Assembly: GCA_019648995.1 (NCBI GenBank)
Contig: BLXT01001285.1
Location: forward strand, 39,477 to 65,205
DNA: 25,729 bases
Source: Plakobranchus ocellatus
Taxonomy: Eukaryota > Mollusca > Gastropoda > Plakobranchidae
Reading direction: 5' to 3'
Shown: piece by piece, positions 10,042 to 19,176 of the stretch
Numbering within the stretch: position 1 is the first letter of the stretch
Layout: every line of letters starts with the position of its first letter
Translations under genes and position numbers: made by a program
Notes under the pieces: model-generated
Databases searched by the model: none
What the model was told of the DNA's origin: nothing
The model's input: the letters and a program-made list of their open reading frames with translations, nothing else

Positions 10042-11724
10042 GTAAGTATTATTTTGAAAAGACATTATTTTCTAGATTTTATCAAGATTGAATTTTACAA
10101 TTATTTGTTTGGAAATTCTTAGGTTCTTTCCAAAAATTAAGAGAGAATGACATCCAGGCCTTAAATAGTAGCATACACAAATTATTAGCTTTCTATGAAC
10201 ATGAAAATGCATGCAGAAATTTATCTAATGTATAGTCAAAATAATATTCTTGAGAATAGTTGATATGAGTTTTTAAGACACATTTACGATGTCCTGAAAG
10301 GTTTTTTTTGTAAGTTGTGCCTCCATGAGAATGGGATACCAGCAGAGGTATTTATTTTGAACAAAAAGGGATTTTTTTTTTATTTTAAAAGAAATATATA
10401 AAGGCAGACAACAATTTTGAAATTACAATTTTTTCTTACTCTGATTCATTAGGTCTGGTTTCAAGACATTAAATTTGCTTGCATAAAGATTTGAAATGAT
10501 AAAATCTATTGACCCAGAAATAATCTAATGAGTGTCTTAAAGTAAGGCTCAGTGAAAACAAAAATCATGAGACAGGCTAAAGAGATGAATACTTCGTTGC
10601 ATGAATTAATACACTGTTTCGAAGTGCTAATTGATTATCAAAAATCAATGTACAATTTTCAAAAAGAATTAAAAACTTAATTTTTACTTTTAAACATAGA
10701 AAGTACCTACAAGATTTTTTTTAGGTGAGTGATTGATAGAAACATTAAAAATGTACAACCTACAGTAATGTAAGCTATGATTTTTATTAAGTAATTGAGC
10801 TAGGTAAAAAAATATACAAGCAGGGCAGATGAAATTATGCAATTTGTATGTAGCATTACTTTTTGTTTTTTATTCAAAGTAATATTTTGTGAAAAATGGT
10901 GGAAAGATGGAAAGTTTTAAGGTATGTAAATAATGGAACGGGGGGAAAAGGGCATTGCGAGTTTGGTTCCTAAATTTTATTTTCCAGAAAACATCACGTG
11001 TGAAATGATAAAAACCAGGAATGGGTTTGGCTAGTGTATTAAAATTTGGCTATCAATTGTGGTCTACATCAAATTGTTAAAATATTCAAAATATTGGCCT
11101 TTTGTTGTATGACACATTAAAAAGACTCATGTTTTTTTAGAGGAACTATTGAACCTTGAAAAACCTTAATGAATATACTTTTAAGCAAAGTTCTTTCTTT
11201 ATGGAATGTTTAAAGTTTAACATTAACTTGTATTCAACTGTTCAAAGTATTGTCAGCAAATTTAGAGGCCTAGACTTTGATGGATATAACTTATTTAAAA
11301 AAAAAAAACTTACAGAATAATTGCAAATTTCCTGCTGAGTTCAGAATTTTTAAGGAAATAGGGCTTTTTAATGTATTAAAAGAAAAGGAAAGCTAAAGCA
11401 TTTTAATGTAATGTGAGAAAATCAATATTGTAAAAGAAAACAACCACCAACTTAAACTTATAAAAACAAATGAAACAACACAGAGTGTTGTTTCATTTGT
11501 TTTTATAAGTTTAAGTTAGTGTTGTTTCATTTTTATAAGTTTTTATAAGTTTAATTTGGTGGTTGTTTTCTTTTACAATATTTATTTCCTTGCCTTCTAC
11601 CACCATTGCATCTTCAAGATCCTTAAACTTATTTATCTGTTTCTGGGAGTGAGGTATTTGTATACATTTTTTTACTTCTAATGTGAAAAAGAAATAATTT
11701 AAGGTTTGCTTTCTCTTTCCACAG
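10042..11724 (+). other. Intron 2, copy A
   Basis: GT..AG intron of 1683 bases, mostly AT-rich. It holds the fold-back insertion listed separately at 11421-11690. Without that insertion it would match the length of intron 2 in copy B. Confidence 0.78.
11421..11690. mobile_element. Fold-back insertion in intron 2 of copy A only
   Basis: Copy B has the empty site near 18211-18225. In copy A the inserted DNA is flanked by TAATGTGAGAAA (11409-11420) and TAATGTGAAAAA (11679-11690), which look like a 12-base target duplication with one change. Inside is a nested snapback. A perfect 27-base outer arm pairs 11424-11450 with 11556-11582. A perfect 33-base inner arm pairs 11449-11481 with 11485-11517 around a three-base loop. 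A further partial copy of the arm sequence lies between 11518 and 11555. The right part (about 11583-11675) is unique; read on the minus strand it gives a short charged open frame of unknown origin. Confidence 0.75.
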
Positions 11725-11816
11725 GCTGGAAGCGCTTTCCGTCGAGACCCCTTCCCCAGTTTTTCAACTATGGTCACATTTTTATTTTTTATATAAATGA
11801 CCTTGCTGATGATGGG
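11725..11816 (+). CDS. Exon 3, copy A, cut off by an LTR
   Basis: The acceptor is TTTCTCTTTCCACAG ending at 11724. The exon reads in frame from exon 2: the split Ser codon, then WKRFPSRPLPQFFNYGHIF, then a Leu-Ala-Asp-Asp-Gly end. The NYGHI stretch is the block that precedes the SWIM finger in this family. At 11817 the sequence changes from gene to the end of a retroelement LTR, and a stop follows at 11835-11837. A transcript ending here would encode only about the first 130 residues, with no SWIM or nuclease part. The same exon continues undisturbed past this point in copy B. Confidence 0.75.
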
Positions 11817-12455
11817 TGTCACAAACACGAGAAATAAAAATGTAGATAATACCTCTGATGTAGGACGTTGAGTTCTTTAGATCTATATAGACCTAGCTGA
11901 GAAATGACGGAACTCTGGAGACCGTGTAAGAACGAAAAAAGCTGAGTTTATTTATCTCAACAGCAAAAAAATCAAATCAAACAATATTCACATAGGCCGT
12001 CGGTAAGAAAACTAGATCTAGCTCTATTAATCTGCGTAATCGCTATACAATGATCTCTCTGTGATCTCTATGAACTCTCTGCCTACTCTGTGTCTTCTCT
12101 GTGTGATCTCTGTGTGATACTGGTATATTTCTGTGTCTCTCTTTCACCAATCTTCTCCCGTTATTTATACCCTTTTCAAAAGAAAACTCTACAAATTTCT
12201 GGAAATCTATCCCATAATGCAAGCGTAGAATGTTCGAAAATATAGATCTAGAACATTGCATCATAATCCTAAAATAACATAAAAGCAGTCTTCAAAAAGA
12301 CATTAGGAAAAACCCCTGGGCTAAAAATAGAACATGAGTCACGTTCGTTTACGTAATGAATTCTCCTTCGCTTTGCATAAATTAAACTGGTTCTTTCTAG
12401 AACTCTCGAGTTGACGTGCGTTCAATAATAAACCCTAAGTCTAGTTTTTGTTACA
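11817..12455 (-). mobile_element. LTR of a retrotransposon, minus strand, inserted in exon 3
   Basis: Read on the minus strand it begins TGTAACAAAAAC and ends GTTTGTGACA, so the ends form the short TG..CA inverted repeat typical of LTRs with one mismatch. It carries a TATA box, TATAAATA (complement of 12162-12169), then a run of CACAGAGA-type short repeats, and a polyadenylation signal AATAAA (complement of 11947-11952). This is the U3-R-U5 order. Just outside its 5' end is a purine-rich tract (see next entry), so this is a 3' LTR. Length is 639 bases. The superfamily cannot be told from an LTR alone. The open frame at 12043-12264 is only the repeat region. Confidence 0.8.
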
Positions 12456-12696
12456 CACGCTCCCTCTTAAGAATTTTTACCAAGTAACAAATTCCTAGCA
12501 AAGTAACAAAATGATGCTAACACCTTGCAAGAACAGAATAGTTTCTGTAGTTAGGATTACATCATATCAATTTAACATTACATTCATAACAAGGCATGTA
12601 ACACTTCCTTTATAGTAGAAGCTACAAAGACTCAAGCTTAACAACTGGCTAAGCAAAGAAAAATCAAAAGAAGGGTTAGTTATCCACCACTTATTA
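12456..12696 (-). mobile_element. End of retroelement internal region with polypurine tract
   Basis: On the minus strand this runs from the gap to the LTR and ends in AAGAGGGAG a few bases before the LTR, which fits a polypurine primer tract. No coding sequence is recognisable. The rest of the element is missing behind the N gap. Confidence 0.6.
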
Positions 12697-12729
12697 NNNN
12701 NNNNNNNNNNNNNNNNNNNNNNNNNNNNN
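12697..12729. other. Assembly gap, 33 N
   Basis: Run of N. It separates the retroelement (copy A side) from the middle of an R repeat (copy B side). Both flanks are repetitive, so the order and distance across it are uncertain. Confidence 1.
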
Positions 12730-13025
12730 TAAAGCAATAGATGTAGGAAAGCCAAAAAATGTTGTCAGTTTGTCAATCTTAAGATAAGATAGAAAACTAA
12801 AAACAGGTGTATAAAACTGATAAGCACAGACGGGTCGCTCAAACTTAGGCGACTGGGAAGACACAAGCAATCCTAGCAGGATGAAAACGAAACGAAAGAC
12901 GAAATAAAGAAAAAGACATTGGAGGAAGAGACACGGCGATGAAAAATCCCCATCTCACCTGTGCGGGTACAAAAAGTTTAGGAGAGGTCGGGAAAGGAGA
13001 GAAAACACCGGATCCTGACCAATTG
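12730..13025. repeat. R repeat, first in copy B, left part lost in gap
   Basis: Matches 5983-6306. The beginning of the repeat lies in or before the N gap. It lacks the stretch corresponding to about 6069-6095 of copy A, a small deletion. Confidence 0.85.
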
Positions 13026-14505
13026 AGCGACACAAGATTCCTGACCAATCGCGATCGCAGACCATCTTCTTAGCTAGACCTACCTGTCCGACGAGATTGA
13101 TGATTATGCAAAAGGTAAAACGGGTAAGAAGGAAAGGGAGTGGGGGTGCAAAGGACTCGATGAGCATGACAACTCGAGACGGACAAGAATCGGGACCAAT
13201 CGCAGCTGCTGTTGAGCTAGTCTGTATGTCCGCCCTGAAATGGGGAAAAAAAAAAAGAGGGAGGAGAACAGTTGGACAGCGTAAAGCAGTCGAGAGCCGC
13301 TGTAGACTTCATCCACTGGTTGGCTTTACCCAAACTTTTCATCAAATACTACCGATCGTGTTTAATATTTCAACCCACAAAAATTACACACACTTTGTTC
13401 TCTAACCTCTTCATTATAATTTTTTTTTTTTTTTTGCCTTGCGTAGCTTTACAACTCGACGATTCTATTTTTTCTTTTCTTTTTTTTTTTTTTAAGGGTT
13501 TTTGGGCGCCTTTAGATGCACACATTTTTTTTGCATGAATCTGTTCCAGGTCTCTTCGTCACAAAGTACACAATTTTTAAAAAATAAATATACTGTCCCT
13601 GCGCAAGAATAACGTAGATTCGCTAGCCTCAAAGCTGCCGACAACAATTTGATTTCCGCAGTGAAAAACATTCAACTTGTATCAGATTAAAAATTGGTTT
13701 TCATAAAAATCATCTGTACACCGCTAACGAGTGCTCAAGGTTTTACTTTTTCCTTCTCGATTCGTAAGGTTTTCACAAGGTCTGCAGATGCAACAGTCGA
13801 TTTGATCTATCTGAAAAAAAAAATAATAACATTAATATCAGTAATATAAAAAATACTAAAACTATACTCTCTATAAATAGTAGGGCTTTCACAAAAATTG
13901 CCTTACGCCGTCGCCAAGCTCCAATAAACGCTTAAAAGCAACAACTAAAAAAGAAAAGAAAAGATAATTGAAGGAAAAGAAAAGGTGAAGGAAAAAATTC
14001 ATTATATTTCTAGTTTGTTTTACGTCCCCTAAGCTTTCACGGAAAACTTATTCGGGGAGAAAAATTCATTATTATGAAACGCACATTAAATCACTGGCGT
14101 AATTTAATATGGTTATGGTTTTGTACAATTTCATGTGGGATTTTCACGTCCGTTTTGCGTTTACATGCCACTAAAACGTTTATTATCCTTTAAATCAAAA
14201 GCTGATCGAACTTCATATTGATATAAATTTATTGATATTATTTTTTTTATATAAATAATAAAATTTTTTTTTTATTTACAACTAAGCATTTTCAAATTAA
14301 TTCAGGGGAAATAATTTTGCGAAATGGACATATTTTTTTACCTTCCTAAAACATGACCAAAAAGTAAAGAAAAAGAGAGCATGCATTTTTTTTTTCATAC
14401 ACTTCATATAATTTAATGCAAAATCAAGCTCTCCCCGGCGTCTTTTGCCGAAAAAGGGATTTTGTTTTAGTGATTATTTCAAATGCAGTTAAACATAAAA
14501 GAACC
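13026..14505. other. Spacer between R repeats, copy B
   Basis: Counterpart of 6307-7699, with longer T runs near 13420-13495. A 67-base insertion at 14004-14070 is flanked by AAAAATTCATT at 13993-14003 and 14060-14070, and is absent from copy A. No gene is recognised. Confidence 0.65.
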
Positions 14506-15038
14506 AGTTACAAGCTCAACGTGGAACTCTTATAGAGAAGAAAAGGAAAAGGGCGCAGGCGGGAAAAAAGTCCAATCGCACCGAACAAACTTAGGGTGAT
14601 CATGAAATTGGAAAAATAAACGATGAGAATAAGAAACAGAAGGAAAGAGAATCAAAATAAATAAAGGGAAGGTTACAAGGGAGGCCGTGCGACGCAGTGC
14701 GAAGGAGAGGTAAACCACTAGATGTAGGAAAACCAAAAAAATGTTGTCAGTTTGTCAATCTTAAGATAAGATATGAAACTGAAAACAGGTATGTGAAATC
14801 AAAGAAAAGAGTCAATCCAATACATCTGATAAGCCTAAACGACTGAGAACACACAAGCAACCCTAGCAGGATGAAAACTAAACGAAAGACGAAATGAAGA
14901 AAAAGACATTGGAGGAAGAGACACGGCGATCTGGACCACGTACACGGCTGTGAAACATCACCATCTCACCTGTGCTCTGTACGAAAAGTTTAGGTGAGGT
15001 CGGGAAAGGAGAGAAGAACACCGGATCCTGACCAATTG
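14506..15038. repeat. R repeat, second in copy B
   Basis: Fourth copy of the R repeat; like 7700-8246 it runs directly into the promoter and exon 1. Confidence 0.87.
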
Positions 15039-15056
15039 CTCTGTTGCCGTATAAAT
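15031..15056 (+). promoter_or_regulatory. Candidate core promoter of copy B gene
   Basis: The CCAAT motif (15032-15036) and TATAAAT (15050-15056) are placed as in copy A, with the ATG at 15120. The promoter is conserved although the coding exon behind it is broken. Confidence 0.45.
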
Positions 15057-15119
15057 CGGATATACGTCATCACTTTGCTTGACCATTTCCGGTCAGTGTC
15101 TTCACGGAGACGTTTCAGC

Positions 15120-15269
15120 ATGTCGCAGGCAGTGGTATTGGATGAAAACGATGTTCCTGGGGCAAAATTGAAGCATCCAGACATCGAAAAAAAATTTGCC
15201 CGAATTAAGACGTTGGCTGCTTTGCAGATCAATAAAATGCAGTGGAGTAAAAACAGATCTTGTGAAAAG
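15120..15269 (+). pseudogene. Exon 1, copy B: SAP exon with a 2-base deletion
   Basis: It starts MSQAVVLDENDVPGAKLKHP exactly as in copy A. After the Ile-Glu codons, a run of eight A followed by TTTGCCC replaces seven A followed by TAATGTGCCC. Two bases are lost and the frame shifts before the SAP domain core. The donor (AAAAG|GTAAGC, GT at 15270) is kept, so the exon is 150 rather than 152 bases. The shifted frame runs past the donor without encoding anything familiar. A protein from this copy's own start would lack the SAP core and would be out of frame into exon 2. Confidence 0.82.
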
Positions 15270-16737
15270 GTAAGCATAACTTGATGTAGCTATCGAAAAT
15301 TGGTAATCACGTGGTTGTGATCAGCCCGATTTTTTAAAACAAATTTAGATGTTAACCGGCATAATTTCCATTAAAGTACCATTTAAAAGTTTCCCCTGAA
15401 TAACCAGTAAGATTATTTATTTTGTACCTCTGCCATGTATAAAATATAGAGTAGAACTCGCAACTTTATTTATCATACCATTTTATTTTCGCACAATAAG
15501 TGATCTATAAACAGATACTGAAAGATTACGAATTGGCCACCTCTCTCTCTTTTCCTTTCACTAAGCCCCGAGTTAAGCTAATGATGAAAGAAAAACCTAG
15601 TCAAAAGGGACCAGAATTGGGGTTCCGTCTAACTAGCTATATATCTAGGTTTGATATTGTTAGAAAGATTTCCGATATGATCTTACTATTCAATGTGGAC
15701 AAAATTTTAAAAATATATTATTGCTAAAGTTAAGATTTAATTATAACCAAAATTGCACCCCTAAATTTAGATCTAGATCTAGATCTAAATTTAGATCTAA
15801 TCTAAAACTTGAGACTGTTGCTTGATCAGTAAAATCCTGTTGATCTAGATCTAGATGAGATTAGATCTAGATCTAGTTTCTGGTCTAGATCTCTTAATTT
15901 GGCAAGCCATCTAGCAATCTACAGCATGACCATTGAAAACTTTGAATGCTAAATAATTGCGTAAATAGAGTCTTTACATGAAGACTGCACATTTAACAAA
16001 TTATAAATAGCCTACTTATTTTGGCCAATTTTAATTTTCTTTTCTGTCAAACCAACCCTCAGTTGCATTGAAGGCACACCTTGAATAAAGACCCTTAAAC
16101 AGAAGAACAGTGTAAAATAAACTTTACAGGCCAACGCCTCATAACTGTGATATAATATTTGCAAAGTTCTGACAAAATCAATTTAAAGTAGTCCTAAGTA
16201 AAAACCTAATGGCAGCATTAATTGCTACAGAGAGACGATGTATCAATTAACAGGTGTTCAACTGAATAAAAGATGCTATTAATTGCTATAGATTAATGAT
16301 GTACATGTGCATCAGTTATCAGGCTGTTAATTGCAATATGTTCATGATAAAATAAAGGCAACTTTTAATCAGATAGGCTGCTACATTGTCACTCTGTATC
16401 AATTAATTATTAATACTACTTTAAGTGTACCGGTAGGCCCTATAAATGAATAATTGAAAAAAGACCACATGATTTAAAACTGCCATCCATTTTCAATCTT
16501 GCAGGCTCAAATAAAATCTTTTATAGATTTAGACTTGGTCGAACTGAATTCGTGGCCTGCAAAGACTAAAAATAATTTCAGGAAGTAAATACAAGAAGGC
16601 TTTTTTGTCAGTGACTTGATAAAAACAGTCTAGTGAAACAATAATCTAGTATGTTTGTGGTCGACACTAAAAGCCACGTTGAAATACAATTTATTTACAT
16701 TCTCTCATTTCCTGCGTTTATATTCTGTACCTCACAG
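15270..16737 (+). other. Intron 1, copy B
   Basis: Counterpart of 8480-9904. It holds a CT run near 15540 and a larger TAGATC cluster (about 15640-15895), including a perfect 34-base palindrome at 15761-15794. Confidence 0.78.
15761..15794. repeat. 34-base perfect palindrome built from TAGATC units
   Basis: The left half CTAAATTTAGATCTAGA is the exact reverse complement of the right half. Copy A has only CTAAATTTAGATCTAAG at this place, so the units have expanded here or contracted there. Confidence 0.9.
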
Positions 16738-16875
16738 AGTCCAAGATGTGATTATCACGGGAATCACCGAGATTGATCCAAAAATCGATGGAGAAAAGTG
16801 GTATTTTCTAAAAAAAGCAACAGCTCACTTCCTTGGCTGCTAATCATTTGACAATACCTGTCTTTCCAAAAGAAG
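16738..16875 (+). pseudogene. Exon 2, copy B, with a 1-base insertion
   Basis: The acceptor CTCACAG and a donor (GAAG|GTGAGC, GT at 16876) are present. The protein matches copy A through DPKIDG and WYFLKK. A run of seven A (five in copy A, one of them replacing a T) then adds one base and leads to a stop soon after, at LGC in the shifted frame. Without the extra base the rest of the exon would match copy A and join exon 3 in phase. Length is 138 bases against 137 in copy A. Confidence 0.8.
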
Positions 16876-18258
16876 GTGAGCATTGTTTTGAAAAGACATT
16901 ATTTTCTAGATTTTATCAAGATTGACTTTTATAATTCTTTGTTTGGAAATTCTTAGGTTCTTTCCAAAAATTAAGAGAGAATGACATTCAGGCCTTAAAT
17001 AGTAGCATACACAAATTATTAGCTTTCTATGAACATGAAAATGCATGCAGAAATTTATCTAATGTATAGTCAAAATAATATTCTTGAGAATAGTTGATAT
17101 GAGTTTTTAAGACACATTTACGATGTCCTGAAAGGTTTTTTTTGTAAGTTGTGCCTCCATGAGAATGGGATACCAGCAGAGGTATTTATTTTGAACAAAA
17201 AGGGATCTTTTTTTTATTTTAAAAGAAATATATAAAGGCAGACAACAATTGTGAAATTACTATTTTTTCTTACTCTGATTCATTAAGTCTGGTTTCAAGA
17301 CATTAAGTTTGCTTGCATAAAGATTTGAAATGATAAAATCTATTGACCCAGAAATAATCTAATGAGTGTCTTAAAGTAAGGCTCAGTGATAACAAAAATC
17401 ATGAGACAGGCTAAAGAGATGAATACTTCGTTGTATGAATTAATACACTGTTTCAAAGTGCTAATTGATTAACAAAAATCAATGTACAATTTACAAAAAG
17501 AATTAAAAACTTAATTTTTACGTTTAAACATAGCAGTACCTACAAGATTTTTTATTAGGTGAGTGATTGATAGAAAAATTGAAAATGTACAACCTACTGT
17601 AATGTAAGCTATGATTTTTATTAAGTAATTGAGCTAGGTAAAAAAAATATGCAAGCAGGGTGGATGAAATTATGCAATTTTTAATGGAGCATTGCTTTTT
17701 GTTTTTTATTCAAAGTAATATTTTGCAAAAAATGGTGGAAAGATGGAAAGTTTTAACGTATGTAAATAATTGCACGTGGGGAAAAGGGCATTGCGAGTTT
17801 GGTTCCTAAATTTTATTTTCCAGAAAACATCACGGTGTGAAATGATAAAAACCAGGAATGGGTTTGGCTAGTGTATTAAAATTTGGCTATCAATTGTGGT
17901 CTTCTGTGATGGTACTCATCAAATTGTCAAAATATTGGCCTTTTGTTGTATGACATAAAAAAGACTCATGTTTTTTTAAAGGAGCTATTGAACCTTGAAA
18001 AACCTGAATGAATATACTTTTAAACAAAGTTCTTTCTTTATGGAATGTTTAAAGTTTAACATTAACTTGTATTCAACTGTTCAAACATTGTCAGCAAATT
18101 TAGAGGCCTAGACTTTGATGGATATAACTTATTTAAAAAAAAAAACTTACAGAATAATTGCGAATTTCCAGCTGAGTTCAGAATTTTTAAGGAAAACTAA
18201 AGCATTTTAATGTAATGTGAGAAAGAAATAATTAAAGATTTGCTTTCTCTTTCCACAG
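16876..18258 (+). other. Intron 2, copy B
   Basis: GT..AG intron of 1383 bases, ending in CTTTCTCTTTCCACAG. It lacks the fold-back insertion found in copy A. Nothing else is recognised. Confidence 0.78.
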
Positions 18259-19176
18259 GCTGGAAGCGCTTTTTGTCGAGACCCCTTCCCCAGTTTTTAA
18301 ACTATGGTCACATTTTTAATTTTTATATAAATGACCTTGCTGATGATGGGGTAGAAACACAGAAACCTTTGAAAAAGGGCCAGCATTATTTTACAAGTTG
18401 TCATCTTCAAAATATTTTTGGCAATATGGTTAATAATTTTTATTTTCTAAAATCAAAAGTCATGTCTTCTTATGTAACCTCCATATTTTATGATGTATTT
18501 GTTGTTTTATGTTTTATGTCAGGCTCTGTTAAACAGTCCTCTTGTAACTGCAAAGCATCAGCTTTAGGGCGCTGTAACCATGTTGCAGGCTTGCTCTTTT
18601 AACTTGATGCATACATACAAAAGTATGGTTGCAACCCTCCTGCTTGCACATCAACGTTATGTGAGAGGTATAAGGGCCGCTCCACAAAGAAAGACCCACA
18701 AAAGGTACAAGATGCTGTTTATGGGTCATGCAAAAGGCAAAAAAAATTGTTTGACCCAAGAGACAATAAAGACTCTAAAAATAAAACAGCCGCTGATTTT
18801 GAAAAATCAGTTGCACGTTTACCTCATAGTGGGTGGGCTTCAATGTTTAGATCAACATTTGAAGACTACATAGTTGATGAAGACAGAAAAAACGGTACTT
18901 ATAGATTTGAGAAAACAGTACTTGTTATCTCTGAGAAAAAACGTGCCTACATCTGCAGACCCAGTCGAAGTTGTTTCCCTACAAGGAACTGCAAACTGGT
19001 ATGCACAAAGGTCATGTAGGCTTACTGCCTCTAATGCTAAATCTATTTTCACTGCTCGATCGGAGGAAACAATTTGTAACATAATCAATAAGTTATTGTG
19101 GGGAAAGGGTGGAGGCTTCGATAATGCAGCAACAATTTATGGCAAAGAGATGGAGTCTGAAGCCAGAGAAAACTAT
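18259..19176 (+). pseudogene. Exon 3, copy B: SWIM zinc finger and first half of a YqaJ-type nuclease domain
   Basis: The exon starts after TTTCCACAG and reads through NYGHI, then a KPLKKGQHYF..LQNIF block, to a SWIM finger with the pattern CxCx7CxH (CNCKASALGRCNH, about 18541-18581). SWIM fingers bind DNA or protein. An in-frame TAA sits at 18600-18602, yet the same frame continues with familiar family sequence (YIQKYGCNPPACTS, KKDPQKVQDAVYG), so this is a nonsense change. At a run of six A (18936-18941) the frame must move by one base to reach the YqaJ-like part: QRSCRLTASNAKSIF, then YGKEMESEA, the Gly-x3-Glu-x2-Ala motif of lambda-exonuclease-like enzymes. The exon ends at TAT|GTAAGA (GT at 19177). 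The second catalytic half (Asp..Glu-x-Lys) is not in the window. The two lesions and the missing half make it a likely pseudogene. Confidence 0.8.

Larger units (their letters stand above)
5983..11816. repeat. Copy A of the duplicated ~5.8-kb segment
   Basis: This segment aligns along its whole length with 12730-18350. It holds most of the first R repeat, the spacer, the second R repeat, a TATA promoter, exons 1 and 2, and the start of exon 3 of the SAP/SWIM/YqaJ gene with both introns. Differences are scattered substitutions, small indels, and a ~270-bp insertion at 11421-11690 found only in this copy. Its right limit is exactly the end of an LTR. Its left limit is set only by where copy B begins after the N gap, so the true similarity may extend further left. 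Confidence 0.93.
12730..18350. repeat. Copy B of the duplicated segment
   Basis: Matches 5983-11816 throughout. It begins abruptly at the N gap inside the first R repeat and stays similar up to GATGATGGG at 18350. Beyond that, copy A has the LTR and copy B continues with the gene. Particular to this copy are a 67-base insertion at 14004-14070, an expansion of TAGATC units near 15761-15794, a two-base loss in exon 1 and a one-base gain in exon 2. Confidence 0.93.

Noticed and set aside
11511-11828. 105-codon minus-strand frame overlapping exon 3 and the fold-back insertion
   Set aside because: It runs across an intron boundary, an insertion and the antisense of a recognised exon. Only the middle charged part is curious, and it is mentioned with the insertion.
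12043-12264. 73-codon minus-strand frame
   Set aside because: It lies inside the R-region short repeats of the LTR.
18474-18522. Possible 49-base intron (GTAACC to TATGTCAG) before the SWIM finger
   Set aside because: The unspliced frame is open and its YDVFVVL..SGSVK stretch matches what I expect of the family just before the SWIM finger. Removing 49 bases would also shift the frame.
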